Counted from the stretch's first letter, positions 41,792-50,841 are shown. The stretch: DNA of 64,000 bases from Geodermatophilus telluris (GCF_900102745.1 NZ_FMZF01000006.1:327549-391548), one strand, 5' to 3'. The notes: generated from the sequence alone by a model not told the origin. Made by a program: numbers and translations.

Positions 41792-43830
41792 GCGACCTCC
41801 GGCCGCTGTTCGCGCCCCGCGGGATCGCCGTCGTCGGCGCCTCCCGCGACCCGGCCAAGCTGGGCGCGGTCATGGCCCGGTCGCTGGCCCGATTCCCCGG
41901 CACGGTGGTCGGCGTCAACGCCCGCGACGCCGACCCCGCGGCCGGGCGGTTCGCCACCGTCGCCGCGGCCGCCGCGGCCTCGCCCGACCCGGTCGACCTC
42001 GCCGTGCTGTGCGTGCCCGCGGCGGCGTCGGCCCGCGCGCTGGCCGACGCGGCCGCGGCCGGCGTGCGGGCGGCCCTGGTGTGCTCCGGCGGCTACGCCG
42101 AGGCCGGTGTCGCGGGCGCCGCGCAGCAGGCCGCGCTGGTGTCCGCCGCCCGCGACGCCGGTGTGGCGCTGCTCGGGCCCAACACCTCGGGCTTCCTCGT
42201 CCCCGCCCGGGGGCTGACCGCGTCCTTCGTCCCCGGGGTGGCCACCGTGCCGGCCGGCCCGGTGGCGGTGGTGGCCGCCAGCGGCGGGGTCAACCACGCG
42301 CTGGCCTTCCTGCTGGCCTCCGCCGGGGTCGGGATCTCCCTCGCCGTGGGCCTCGGCAACGCCGCCGGCGTCACCGCCGCCGACGTGCTGGCCCACCTGG
42401 CCGCCGACGACGGCACCCGCGCGGTGGCGCTGCACGTGGAGTCGGTGCCCGACGGCCCGGCCCTGGTGGCCGCCGTGCGCGCCGCGACCGCGCGCGTGCC
42501 CGTGGTCGCCTGGGTCGTCGGCCGCTCCGACGTCGCGGAGTTCGCCCGCTCGCACACCGGCGCGCTGGCCACCTCCTGGCGCACCACCCGCGCCGCGCTG
42601 CGGGCCGCCGGTGCCGTCCTGGTCGACGACGAGCGGCAGCTCGTCGACGCGGTCACCGCCCTGTCGGCGCTGCGGCTGCCGGCGTCGGCGGACCCGGGCG
42701 TCGGCGTGGTCACCGCCCAGGCCGGGCCCGGGCTCGTCCACGTCGACGGGCTGCGCGGCGCAGGGGTGGCGGTCCCCCCGCTGGGCGGCGGGACGCGGGA
42801 CGCGCTGTCGGGCCTGCTGCCGCCGCTGACCTTCCAGGCCAACCCCGTGGACACCGGCCGGCCCGACCCCGCCTTCGGCCGGGTGCTGGCCACCGTCGCG
42901 GCGGACCCCGCGGTCGACCTGCTCAGCGTCTACGCGCTCACCGAGCCCGACGTGCTCGACCTGCCGGCGGCCGTCGCGCAGCTCGCGGGGACGCCGGCCG
43001 TGGTGGGCCTGGGCGGCCCGGCCGGGCAGGTCGGCCCGCAGCGGCAGGCGCTGCGCGCGCTGGGGGTGCCCGCCCTCGACGGACCCACCGCGCTCACCGC
43101 CGCCGTCACCGCGCTGGTCGACGACGCCCGGGCCCGGGCATCCCGCCGCGACCCGTCCCCGCGCCGCCCGGTGCCGGTCGCCGCCCCGCAGCGCGACCTC
43201 GACGAGGACGAGGCCAAGACCCTGCTCGGGCGGCTGGGGATCGCCACCCCGCCCCGCCGGGCCTGCGCCGGCCGGGCCGAGGCGCACCGGGCGCTGGCCG
43301 AGCTGCCCGGGCCGCTGGCGGTGAAGCTGCTCGACGCCGCCGTGACCCACAAGTCCGACGTCGGCGGGGTGCACCTCGGCGTCCGGGACGCCGCCGGCCT
43401 CGACGCCGCGCTCGACGCGCTGACCGCGGCCGGCGCGACCCGCTTCCTCGTCGAGTCGATGGCGCCGCCCGGCGTCGACCTGGTCGTGGGCGCCTCCCGC
43501 GACCCGGTGTTCGGGCCGGTCGTGCTGGTCGGCCTCGGCGGCGTCGTGGCCGAGGCGCTGGCCGACGTCGCCGTCCGCACGGCCCCGGTGGACGCCGGGG
43601 AGGCCGGGGCGCTGGCCGACGAGCTGGCCGGCCGCGCCCTGCTCGACGGCGCCCGCGGCGGGCCGGTCGCCGACCGCGCCGCCCTCGGCGCGGTGCTGGC
43701 CGCCCTCGGCGACCTGCTCCTCGCCCACCCCGCGATCGCGGAGGTCGAGGTCAACCCGCTGCGCGTCACCGCCGGCGGCCTGCTGGCGCTCGACGCCGTC
43801 CTCACGCTCGGGAAGGAGCCCTCCCCGTGA
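41788..43830 (+). CDS. ADP-forming acyl-CoA synthetase
   Basis: The protein has 680 residues in the fused alpha-beta order: CoA-binding domain (APRGIAVVGASRDPAKLGAV, 8-27), a flavodoxin-like succinyl-CoA-ligase domain with the phospho-His motif SHTGALA (about 255), and a C-terminal ATP-grasp domain (VKLLDAAVTHKSDVGGV). These enzymes run acyl-CoA + ADP + Pi to acid + CoA + ATP, or the reverse. It overlaps both neighbours by four bases in the salicylate operon. Since no gentisyl-CoA thioesterase gene is seen, it may release gentisate while making ATP. Confidence 0.8.
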   Translation: MSDLRPLFAPRGIAVVGASRDPAKLGAVMARSLARFPGTVVGVNARDADPAAGRFATVAAAAAASPDPVDLAVLCVPAAASARALADAAAAGVRAALVCSGGYAEAGVAGAAQQAALVSAARDAGVALLGPNTSGFLVPARGLTASFVPGVATVPAGPVAVVAASGGVNHALAFLLASAGVGISLAVGLGNAAGVTAADVLAHLAADDGTRAVALHVESVPDGPALVAAVRAATARVPVVAWVVGRSDVAEFARSHTGALATSWRTTRAALRAAGAVLVDDERQLVDAVTALSALRLPASADPGVGVVTAQAGPGLVHVDGLRGAGVAVPPLGGGTRDALSGLLPPLTFQANPVDTGRPDPAFGRVLATVAADPAVDLLSVYALTEPDVLDLPAAVAQLAGTPAVVGLGGPAGQVGPQRQALRALGVPALDGPTALTAAVTALVDDARARASRRDPSPRRPVPVAAPQRDLDEDEAKTLLGRLGIATPPRRACAGRAEAHRALAELPGPLAVKLLDAAVTHKSDVGGVHLGVRDAAGLDAALDALTAAGATRFLVESMAPPGVDLVVGASRDPVFGPVVLVGLGGVVAEALADVAVRTAPVDAGEAGALADELAGRALLDGARGGPVADRAALGAVLAALGDLLLAHPAIAEVEVNPLRVTAGGLLALDAVLTLGKEPSP

Positions 43831-45542
43831 CCCGCGCCGCCTCCCCCGTCGCCGGGGGCACCGTCCCCTGGCCCGACGACCTCGCCCGTGCCTGGACCGA
43901 GCGGGGCTGGTGGCGGGGGACCGCGCTCGGCGCGGAGCTGCTCGCCGCCGCCGACGCCGCACCCGACGCCGCCGCCCTGGTCGACGGCGACGTCCGGCTG
44001 ACCCACCGCTCGCTGGCGGCGCGGGCCGACGCGCTGGCCGGCCGGCTCGTCGACGACCTGGGCCTGGCCCGCGGGGACCGGGTCGTCGTCCAGCTGCCCA
44101 ACTGCTGGGAGTTCGTCGTCCTCACCGTGGCGTGCCTGCGGGCCGGGGTCGTGCCGGTGATGGCGCTGCCCGGGCACCGGCAGCACGAGCTCTCCCACCT
44201 GGTCGGGCACAGCGAGGCCGCGGCCATCGCCGTGCCGGCCACCCTGCGCGGGTTCGACCACGCCGCGCTGGCCGACGAGCTGCGCGCGGGGTCGGACACG
44301 CTGCGGCACGTGCTGGTCGCCGGCGGCCCGGTGCGCGAGGGCCACACCGACCTGACCGCCCTGTGCGCCGAGCCCGGGGACCCGGCCGCGGTCCGCGCGC
44401 GGTGGGACGCCGACCAGCCGGCCAGCCGGTCGGTGGCGGTCTTCCTGCTCTCCGGCGGGACCACCGGCCTGCCCAAGCTGATCGCCCGGACCCACGACGA
44501 CTACGCCTACAACGCCCGCGCCAGCGCGGAGCTCTGCGGCCTGGGGCCGGACACCGTCTACCTGGTGAGCCTGCCCGCGTCGCACAACTTCCCGCTGGCC
44601 TGCCCGGGGATCCTCGGCACCCTGCTCGCCGGCGGGCGGGTGGTCCTGCTCCGCTCGCCGGAGCCCGAGCGGGCCTTCGCCACGGTCGCCGCCGAGGGCG
44701 TCACCGTCACCGCGGTGGTGCCGGCGGTGGCGCAGCGCTGGCTGGCGCACGCGGCCGGGCACGGCGCCGGGCAGCTCTCCTCCCTGCGGCTGCTGCAGGT
44801 GGGCGGCGCCCGGCTGGCCGACGAGGTGGCCCGCACCGTGCGCCCGGTGCTCGGCTGCACCCTGCAGCAGGTGTTCGGGATGGCCGAGGGGCTGCTCAAC
44901 TACACCCGCCCCGACGACCCCGACGACGTCGTCTGCACCACCCAGGGCCGGCCGCTGAGCCCGGGCGACGAGGTGCGCGTCGTCGACGAGCTCGACCGCG
45001 ACGTCCCCGACGGCACGCCGGGCGCCCTGCTGACCCGGGGCCCCTACACGCCGCGCGGCTACTACCGGGCGGCCGAGCAGAACGCCCGCGCGTTCACCGC
45101 CGACGGCTGGTACCGCAGCGGCGACGTCGTCCGCCGGCGTCCCGACGGCAACCTGGTCGTCGAGGGACGCGACAAGGACATGATCAACCGCGGCGGGGAG
45201 AAGATCAGCGCCGAGGAGGTCGAGAACCTCGCCTACCGGCTGCTGCCGCAGGTGGCCGCCGTCGCCGCCGTCGCCATGCCCGACCCGGTGCTCGGCGAGC
45301 GGGTCTGCCTCTACGCGGTGCTGCGGCCGGGCACCACCCTGGTCCTCGACGACGTCCGGTCGGCCCTGGCCGCCGCCGGGGTGGCGACGTACACCTGGCC
45401 CGAGCGCCTCGAGGTCGTCGAGGAGCTGCGCACCACCACGGTCGGGAAGATCGACAAGAAGGCGCTCCGGGACGACGTCGCCCGGCGCCTCGCCGCAGGA
45501 CCCGCCGCACGACCTGCCGCACGAGAGGACGCCCCGTCATGA
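43827..45542 (+). CDS. sdgA: Salicylate-activating AMP ligase (DhbE/EntE type)
   Basis: The protein has 571 residues. ANL-family motifs are LLSGGTTGLPKLIARTHDDY (about 210), the EntE/DhbE-type QVFGMAEGLLNYTR and GRDKDMINRGGEKISAEEVE. DhbE-like enzymes activate 2,3-dihydroxybenzoate or salicylate; here there is no siderophore synthetase nearby, but a salicylyl-CoA hydroxylase, so salicylyl-CoA ligase (as SdgA of Streptomyces) is the best call. Its start and stop overlap the neighbours. Anthranilate or a related acid is an alternative substrate. Confidence 0.8.
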   Translation: MTRAASPVAGGTVPWPDDLARAWTERGWWRGTALGAELLAAADAAPDAAALVDGDVRLTHRSLAARADALAGRLVDDLGLARGDRVVVQLPNCWEFVVLTVACLRAGVVPVMALPGHRQHELSHLVGHSEAAAIAVPATLRGFDHAALADELRAGSDTLRHVLVAGGPVREGHTDLTALCAEPGDPAAVRARWDADQPASRSVAVFLLSGGTTGLPKLIARTHDDYAYNARASAELCGLGPDTVYLVSLPASHNFPLACPGILGTLLAGGRVVLLRSPEPERAFATVAAEGVTVTAVVPAVAQRWLAHAAGHGAGQLSSLRLLQVGGARLADEVARTVRPVLGCTLQQVFGMAEGLLNYTRPDDPDDVVCTTQGRPLSPGDEVRVVDELDRDVPDGTPGALLTRGPYTPRGYYRAAEQNARAFTADGWYRSGDVVRRRPDGNLVVEGRDKDMINRGGEKISAEEVENLAYRLLPQVAAVAAVAMPDPVLGERVCLYAVLRPGTTLVLDDVRSALAAAGVATYTWPERLEVVEELRTTTVGKIDKKALRDDVARRLAAGPAARPAAREDAPS

Positions 45543-46678
45543 CCCAGCAGCTGAGCTCCCCGGTCTCGCTGACCGCCGTCGACGCACCCGGCCAGCCCAC
45601 GCCGACGCCCGAGCTCGAGCAGCTCTACCGCGGGTTCGAGCGCGAGCTGCTGGTCCCGCTGTGGACCGAGATCGGCGACCTCATGCCGGTGCACCCGCGC
45701 TCGCGGGCGGTGCCGCACGTGTGGCGCTGGCAGCACCTGCTCGAGCTCGCCGACCGGGCCGGCCACCTCGTCCCCGTCGGCCGGGGCGGGGAGCGGCGCG
45801 CCATCGCGCTGGCCAACCCGGCGCTGGGCGGCAAGCCGTACGCCACCCCGACGCTGTGGGCGGCGATCCAGTACCTGATGCCCGGCGAGGACGCCCCGGA
45901 GCACCGGCACACCCAGCACGCGTTCCGGTTCGTCGTCGAGGGCTCCGGCGTGTGGACCGTCGTCGGCCGCGACCCGGTGCCGATGGAGCGCGGCGACTTC
46001 CTCCCGCAGGCGGGCTGGAACTGGCACGCCCACCACAACGCCGCCGACCGCCCGATGGCCTGGATCGACGGCCTGGACATCCCGTTCCAGTACACCGCCG
46101 AGTCGCAGTTCTTCGAGTTCGGCCGGGAGACGATCAGCGACGCGGAGCGGACGACGCCGCAGCGCTCGCGCTCGCAGCGGCTGTGGGGCCACCCGGGACT
46201 GCGCCCGGTGTCCGCGCCCGGCGCCACCCCGGGGACCCCGCTGCTCAACTACCGCTGGGCCGACACCGACGCGGCGCTGGGCGACCAGCTCGAGCTGGAG
46301 TCGGAGGGGCACCCCGGCGTGCTGGAACCCGGCCACGCCGCCGTCCGCTACACCAACCCCACCACCGGCGGCGACGTGCTGCCCACCATCCGGGCCGAGG
46401 TGCACCGCGTCCGCCCGGGCACGCAGACCGCGCCGCGCCGCGAGGCCGGCTCCTCGGTGTACCAGGTGTTCGACGGCACCGGCACGGTCACCGTGGGCGA
46501 GGCATCCTGGCGGGTCGGCCGCGGCGACCTGTTCGTCGTCCCCTCCTGGCAGCCGCTGTCGGTGCGCTCGGAGGCCGGCCCGTCGGACTCCGACTCGGGC
46601 GCGCTCGACCTCTTCCGGTTCAGCGACACCCCCGTCCTGGAGGCCCTGCACCTGGACCGGGCCGAGGTGTCCGGGTGA
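45539..46678 (+). CDS. sdgD: Gentisate 1,2-dioxygenase
   Basis: The protein has 379 residues with two cupin domains. The iron ligands are His-122 and His-124 in EHRHTQHAF, and a histidine of NWHAHHN (163-166). The second cupin includes SSVYQVFDGTGTVTVG. It opens gentisate between C1 and C2 to maleylpyruvate, using Fe(II) and O2. The first domain IQYLMPGEDAPEHRHTQ matches the bicupin GDO family. 1-Hydroxy-2-naphthoate dioxygenase is the close alternative, but the operon favours gentisate. Confidence 0.88.
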   Translation: MTQQLSSPVSLTAVDAPGQPTPTPELEQLYRGFERELLVPLWTEIGDLMPVHPRSRAVPHVWRWQHLLELADRAGHLVPVGRGGERRAIALANPALGGKPYATPTLWAAIQYLMPGEDAPEHRHTQHAFRFVVEGSGVWTVVGRDPVPMERGDFLPQAGWNWHAHHNAADRPMAWIDGLDIPFQYTAESQFFEFGRETISDAERTTPQRSRSQRLWGHPGLRPVSAPGATPGTPLLNYRWADTDAALGDQLELESEGHPGVLEPGHAAVRYTNPTTGGDVLPTIRAEVHRVRPGTQTAPRREAGSSVYQVFDGTGTVTVGEASWRVGRGDLFVVPSWQPLSVRSEAGPSDSDSGALDLFRFSDTPVLEALHLDRAEVSG

Positions 46679-47514
46679 GGCTGGCGACCGTGCGCACGCT
46701 CGACGGCGCGACCCGCGCCGTGCGGGTGGAGGACGACCGGCTCGTCGACGTCGGCGCCGCCGACCTCGGCGCGCTCCTCGCCGACCCCGGCTGGGCGGAG
46801 CGCGCCGCGGCGGCGAGCGAGTCCGCGTCCCACCTCCGGGGCGCGGCGTACGCGCCGGTCGTCCCCCGCCCCGGGAAGGTCGTCTGCGTCGGGCTCAACT
46901 ACCGCACCCACATCCGGGAGATGGGCCGCGACCTGCCCGGGCACCCCACCCTGTTCGCCAAGTACGCCGACGCGCTCGTCGGCGCCACCGACGACGTCGT
47001 GCGGCCGCCGGAGACCGACGCCCTCGACTGGGAGGGCGAGCTCGCCGTCGTCGGCGCCCCGGTCCGCCGCGCCCGCGGCGCCGACGCCGAGCGGGCGATC
47101 GCCGGGTTCTGCGTGCTCAACGACGTCACCTGCCGCGACTGGCAGTTCCGCACCGGCGAGTGGCTGCAGGGCAAGACCTGGGAGGCCACCACCCCGCTGG
47201 GCCCCTACCTGGTCACCCCCGACGAGCTGCCCGGCGGCGTGCGGCCGGTGCTGCCGGTCAGCACGCGGGTCGACGGCGAGACGGTGCAGGAGGACAGCAC
47301 CGGCGACCTGCTGTTCGACCCGGTGGCGCTCGTCGAGTACGTCTCCACCGTGGTGACGCTGCGCCCGGGCGACGTGATCAGCACCGGCACGCCCGGCGGC
47401 GTCGGGCACGGCCGCACCCCCGCGCGCTACCTGGAGGTGGGGCAGACCCTGACCACCGAGATCGGCGGCCTGGGGCGCTGCGAGAACCGCGTCGTCGCCG
47501 ACCCGGGCGCATGA
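46675..47514 (+). CDS. Fumarylpyruvate hydrolase (FAH family)
   Basis: The protein has 279 residues. The FAH catalytic domain starts at VCVGLNYRTHIREMG, with the metal-binding acids in LDWEGELAVV and FCVLNDVTCRDWQ, then WLQGKTWEATTPLGPYL and DVISTGTPGGVG. In this operon it should cleave fumarylpyruvate to fumarate and pyruvate, the last step of the gentisate route. It overlaps the dioxygenase and isomerase genes by four bases each. Confidence 0.85.
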   Translation: MRLATVRTLDGATRAVRVEDDRLVDVGAADLGALLADPGWAERAAAASESASHLRGAAYAPVVPRPGKVVCVGLNYRTHIREMGRDLPGHPTLFAKYADALVGATDDVVRPPETDALDWEGELAVVGAPVRRARGADAERAIAGFCVLNDVTCRDWQFRTGEWLQGKTWEATTPLGPYLVTPDELPGGVRPVLPVSTRVDGETVQEDSTGDLLFDPVALVEYVSTVVTLRPGDVISTGTPGGVGHGRTPARYLEVGQTLTTEIGGLGRCENRVVADPGA

Positions 47515-48224
47515 CGGCCGGCCGCGACCCCGCCGGCGCGCGCCGCTGGGTGGCCGGGGGCACCGACCACCTCCTCGGCGTCCTCGACCGCACCGGGGAC
47601 GACGACCTCGCCGGGCCCACCGCGCTGCCCGGCTGGACCGGCCGGCACCTGGTGGCCCACGTGGCCGCCAACGCCGAGGCGCTGCTCAACCTGGCGCGCT
47701 GGGCGGCCACCGGCGAGGAGACGCCGATGTACGCCTCGCCGGAGCAGCGCGACCGGGACATCCGGGAGGGCGCGCGGCGGCCGCCGGAGGAGCTGCGCCG
47801 GTGGGTGCGCGACTCCGCCGCCGGGCTCGCCGCGGCGCTGGACGCGCTGACCGCCGAGCAGTGGGCGCGGCCGGTGCGCACCGCCCAGGGCCGGACCGTC
47901 CCGGCGACGGAGATCCCGTGGCTGCGCGCCCGGGAGGTCTGGGTGCACGCGGCCGACCTCGACCCGGCGACCGGCTTCGCCGCCCTGCCGCCCGACCTCC
48001 TCCGCGCGCTGGTCGCCGACGCCGTCGCCCGGCGCTCCGGCGGCGACCAGCCCGCCCTGCACCTCACCACCGACGACGGGGACACCTGGGCGGTGTCCGG
48101 GCGGGGCGCCCCCGCCGAGGTGCGCGGGTCGCTCGCCGCCGTCGCGGCGTACCTGACCGGCCGCCCCGGCGCCGCCGTGCGCTCGCCGTCCGGCGCCGTC
48201 CCGGAGCTGCCGCCCTGGCTGTGA
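47511..48224 (+). CDS. Mycothiol-dependent maleylpyruvate isomerase
   Basis: The protein has 237 residues of the DinB/MDMPI fold. The zinc ligands are His-50 (LVAHVAANAEAL), Glu-142 and His-146 (REVWVHAADL), as in the Corynebacterium enzyme. It turns maleylpyruvate into fumarylpyruvate using mycothiol, so the host makes mycothiol. The ATG overlaps the preceding TGA. Its stop codon is one arm of a 19-base hairpin shared with the convergent amidohydrolase. Confidence 0.88.
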   Translation: MTAGRDPAGARRWVAGGTDHLLGVLDRTGDDDLAGPTALPGWTGRHLVAHVAANAEALLNLARWAATGEETPMYASPEQRDRDIREGARRPPEELRRWVRDSAAGLAAALDALTAEQWARPVRTAQGRTVPATEIPWLRAREVWVHAADLDPATGFAALPPDLLRALVADAVARRSGGDQPALHLTTDDGDTWAVSGRGAPAEVRGSLAAVAAYLTGRPGAAVRSPSGAVPELPPWL

Positions 48225-48240
48225 CCCGGCGCGCGGGTCA
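48222..48240. terminator. Two-way hairpin made from two stop codons
   Basis: TGACCCG-GCGCG-CGGGTCA has perfect 7-base arms. Its ends are the TGA of the isomerase gene (48222-48224) and, on the other strand, the TGA of the amidohydrolase gene (48238-48240). It could end both convergent transcripts. Confidence 0.5.
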
Positions 48241-49098
48241 GGCCGGGTCGAGCCCGCGGTACACCCGCAGGGCGTTGCCGCCGAGCACGAGCGGGACGAC
48301 GTCGTCGGGCAGGCCGAGCGAGGCGACGGCGCGGGCGTTGGCCGCCTGCCCCGGCACCCCGGGCCAGTCGGTGCCGTAGATCCACTTGCGGGCCAGCCGG
48401 CCGAGGTCGAAGCGGGCGTAGTACTCCGGCAGCCGCTTGGGCGGCAGCCCGGACAGCTCGATCCACACGGTCGGCCGCGACACCGCGAGGAACGCCGCCG
48501 CGTCGTACCACCAGCCGCGGCCGCCGTGGGCGAGCACCACGTGCAGGTCGGGGAAGTCGCGCAGCACGGCGTCGAGCAGCTGCGGGTCGGCGTAGGCGTT
48601 GGTCGAGCCGGGGAAGCTGCTCGTGCCGCAGTGCACGACCAGCGGGACACCGCGCTCCACGAGCACCGCGTACGCCGGGTACATCGCCGCGTCGTCGGCG
48701 CGGAAGCCGCCGTGCACCGGGTGGATCTTCAGCGCCGCCGCGCCCAGGTCGAGCTGGCGCTCCAGCTCCCGCGCGATCGGGAAGTGCAGGTGCGGGTTGA
48801 CGTTGGCCACCGGCCGGAACCGCCGCGGGTTGGCCTCGACCAGCGGCAGCAGGTCGTCGAAGAGCTGGTAGCCGGTCGCCTTGGGGCTGTACTCGCAGAA
48901 CAGCAGCGCGACGTCGACGCCCTCCTCGGCGAACAGCCGGTCGAGCGCCTCCGGGTCCGGCGTCCCGTCGGGGCGCCAGACCTCCTCGAGGACGCCGGGC
49001 CGGCCGAACTGCCGCGCCCAGTCGACCCAGGCCGGCGCCAGCGAGGTCAGCGTGGGCACGTGCACGTGCGCGTCCACCAGGACGTGTCCGTCGAGCAC
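48238..49098 (-). CDS. Amidohydrolase-2 family enzyme in the anthranilate module
   Basis: The protein has 286 residues. The metal motif is LVDAHVHVPTL, then IKHPVHGGF-like LKIHPVHGGFRADD, VVHCGTSSF, VLAHGGRGWWYD and the closing IYGTDWPG. These are the ligand positions of the ACMSD/amidohydrolase-2 family. Its location after the BadI-like hydrolase on the same strand suggests a role on a ring-opened or alicyclic acid. A dyad in the 51-base gap may give it its own promoter. Confidence 0.72.
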   Translation of the reverse strand: MLDGHVLVDAHVHVPTLTSLAPAWVDWARQFGRPGVLEEVWRPDGTPDPEALDRLFAEEGVDVALLFCEYSPKATGYQLFDDLLPLVEANPRRFRPVANVNPHLHFPIARELERQLDLGAAALKIHPVHGGFRADDAAMYPAYAVLVERGVPLVVHCGTSSFPGSTNAYADPQLLDAVLRDFPDLHVVLAHGGRGWWYDAAAFLAVSRPTVWIELSGLPPKRLPEYYARFDLGRLARKWIYGTDWPGVPGQAANARAVASLGLPDDVVPLVLGGNALRVYRGLDPA

Positions 49099-49109
49099 GC
49101 TCCGATGTT

Positions 49110-49145
49110 CTACAGCGGTGCGCCGGAGGTCAAGCAGCGGTGTAG
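49110..49145. promoter_or_regulatory. CTACA-TGTAG dyad upstream of the amidohydrolase gene
   Basis: CTACAGCGGTG (49110-49120) and CAGCGGTGTAG (49135-49145) match at 9 of 11 paired positions. On the minus strand it overlaps TTGACC and TAGAAC, a weak promoter with a short spacer. A similar CTACAGC...GTGTAG pair occurs in the PaaX3/ABC promoter at 57757-57791. Confidence 0.4.
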
Positions 49146-49149
49146 TCCG

Positions 49150-49947
49150 TCAGCGGAACCGGCGGAAGTCCGGCGGCCGCTTCTCGGCGAAAGCCCGGGC
49201 GCCCTCCATGCCCTCCTCGCTGACCGCGAACTGGGTCAGCCCGTCGAAGGCCAGGTGCGAGATGCCCGAGAGGTGGTCGGAGTCGGCGTTGAACGAGTGC
49301 TTGAGGAAGCGCAGCGCCGTCGGCGAGTAGGTGCCGATCTTGCGCGCCCACTCGCGGGCGGTGTCGAGCAGCTGCTCCCGCGGGACCACCGCGTTGACCA
49401 GCCCCCAGCGCTCGGCGGTCGCGGCGTCGTAGCGGTCGAGCAGGAACCAGATCTGGCGGGCCCGCTTCTCCCCCACCACCCGGGCCAGGTAGGCCGAGCC
49501 GAAGCCCGCGTCGAAGGAGCCGACCCGCGGGCCGGCCTGGGCGAAGGTGGCCTCCTCGCAGGCGACGGTGAGGTCGCAGAGCACGTGCAGGACGTGCCCG
49601 CCGCCGATCGCGATGCCGTTGACCGCGGCGATGACCGGCTTGGGGATGTCGCGGATGATCCGGTGCAGCCGCTCGATCTCGAACGTGCCCCACTCCGTCT
49701 CGCCGTAGCCGCCGGTCTCCGCGCGCTCCTTGACGTCGCCGCCGGTGCAGAAGGCGCGCTCACCGGCCGCGGTCAGGATCACCGCGCCCACCCGGTGGTC
49801 GGCCCACGCGTGCTTGAACGCCGAGATCAGCTCGTCCACCGTGCGCCCGCGGAAGCTGTTCATCCGCTCCTGCCGGTCGATCGTGATGACGGCGTGGTCG
49901 TCTTCCTCCACCTCGTAGCGGATGTCGGTGAACTCCTCGGGCTTCAT
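49150..49947 (-). CDS. badI: BadI-like 2-ketocyclohexanecarboxyl-CoA hydrolase
   Basis: The protein has 265 residues of the crotonase fold. Segments AFCTGGD, IRDIPKPVIAAVNGIAIGGG, VGSFDAGFGSAYLARVVGEK, SPTALRFLKHSFNADS and the C-terminal EKRPPDFRRF follow the Rhodopseudomonas BadI sequence, as I recall it, more closely than ordinary enoyl-CoA hydratases. MenB is the nearest alternative. BadI opens a beta-ketoacyl ring by hydrolysis to a pimelyl-CoA-type product. Next to a 2-aminobenzoyl-CoA dearomatising enzyme, it is the likely ring-opening step. The ATG at 49947 has GGAGGACC upstream. Confidence 0.75.
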   Translation of the reverse strand: MKPEEFTDIRYEVEEDDHAVITIDRQERMNSFRGRTVDELISAFKHAWADHRVGAVILTAAGERAFCTGGDVKERAETGGYGETEWGTFEIERLHRIIRDIPKPVIAAVNGIAIGGGHVLHVLCDLTVACEEATFAQAGPRVGSFDAGFGSAYLARVVGEKRARQIWFLLDRYDAATAERWGLVNAVVPREQLLDTAREWARKIGTYSPTALRFLKHSFNADSDHLSGISHLAFDGLTQFAVSEEGMEGARAFAEKRPPDFRRFR

Positions 49948-49980
49948 CTGCTCGGGTCCTCCGTCGCGGCCGGTCGGGTG

Positions 49981-50007
49981 GGTATGTCGTCATGTTGACG
50001 GTCGTCA
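49981..50007. promoter_or_regulatory. Probable PaaX operator, copy A (badI/SDR divergent promoter)
   Basis: The site has GGTATG at 49981 and TGTTGAC-GGT-CGTCA at its right part, containing the dyad TGAC-N4-GTCA. It is nearly the same as the site at 52113-52139. TTGACG (49995-50000), 18 bases and CAAGCT form a likely promoter, with the transcript starting near the SDR GTG (50031). Confidence 0.65.
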
Positions 50008-50030
50008 CGCGGCGGTGGCAAGCTCCGGCC

Positions 50031-50789
50031 GTGCCCGCCCGCCGCTGCCTGGTCACCGGCGCGGGGCGCGGGATCGGCGCCGCCGTCGCCCGCCGGCTCT
50101 CGGCCGACGGGCACGCCGTGGCGCTCACCGCGCGCAGCGGCGCCGAGCTCGAGGCGGTCGCCGCCGCGCTGCCCGGCCCCTCGCTCGTCGTCCCGGCCGA
50201 CCTCACCGCACCGGGCGCCGCCGACGACGTCGCCGGCCGGGTGGAGCGGGAGTGGGGCGGCCCGGTGGAGGTGCTGGTGCTCAACGCCGGCGCCGGGGTG
50301 TCCGCGCCGCTGGCCCGCACCACCGACGAGGACTGGGCCCGGATGCTGGAGCTCAACCTGACCGCCCCCTTCCGGCTGCTGCGCCGGGCGGTGCCCGGCA
50401 TGGTCGCCGCCGGGTGGGGCCGGGTGGTGGCCGTGGCGTCCGTGGCCGCCAAGCGCGGCGACCCCTACGTCGCGGCCTACACCGCGAGCAAGCACGGCCT
50501 GCTCGGCCTGGTCCGGTCCGCGGCCGCCGAGCTGGCCGGCAGCGGGGTCACGGTCAACGCGGTGTGCCCGGGCTACGTCGACACCCCGATGACCGACCGC
50601 ACGGTCGCGGCGATCAGCGCGACCACCGGGCGCACCGCGGAGCAGGCGCGGGAGGCGCTGGCCCGGCGCCAGCCGATCGGCCGGCTGGTCGACCCGGAGG
50701 AGGTCGCCGACGCGGTGCTGCTCTGCGTGGCCAGCGCCGCGGTGACCGGGCAGGGGATCAACGTGGACGGGGGGTCGGTGCAGTCGTGA
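50031..50789 (+). CDS. Short-chain dehydrogenase/reductase (BadH-like role)
   Basis: The protein has 252 residues. It has the NAD(P) motif VTGAGRGIG (8-16), NAGAG, catalytic Ser in VVAVASVAAKRG, YTASK (Tyr and Lys) and the C-terminal GQGINVDGG. The pattern PGYVDTPMTDRTVAAI is typical of 3-hydroxyacyl-type SDRs. In the benzoate and anthranilate routes an SDR (BadH in Rhodopseudomonas) handles the ring hydroxy/keto step before BadI. The GTG at 50031 appears leaderless. It is divergent from the BadI-like gene and in line with the Rid gene. Confidence 0.78.
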   Translation: MPARRCLVTGAGRGIGAAVARRLSADGHAVALTARSGAELEAVAAALPGPSLVVPADLTAPGAADDVAGRVEREWGGPVEVLVLNAGAGVSAPLARTTDEDWARMLELNLTAPFRLLRRAVPGMVAAGWGRVVAVASVAAKRGDPYVAAYTASKHGLLGLVRSAAAELAGSGVTVNAVCPGYVDTPMTDRTVAAISATTGRTAEQAREALARRQPIGRLVDPEEVADAVLLCVASAAVTGQGINVDGGSVQS

Positions 50790-50841
50790 GCGGCTCCGTC
50801 GTCGTGCCGGCTCCGCCGGGCGGTAGCGAACCGGAGGCATC

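Noticed and set aside
43827..45542. A catechol siderophore cluster (DhbE/EntE-type ligase)
   Set aside because: No isochorismate genes, carrier protein or NRPS are near. The neighbours form a gentisate pathway.
49150..49947. MenB (naphthoyl-CoA synthase) of menaquinone synthesis
   Set aside because: No other men gene is near. The segments ARVVGEK and IRDIPKP, and the pathway context, agree better with BadI, although MenB is related.
49924..49948. A TGTCGGTG motif near 49924 on the plus strand as a PafBC site
   Set aside because: It lies inside the BadI-like coding sequence and has no -10 at the needed spacing, so it is a chance match.
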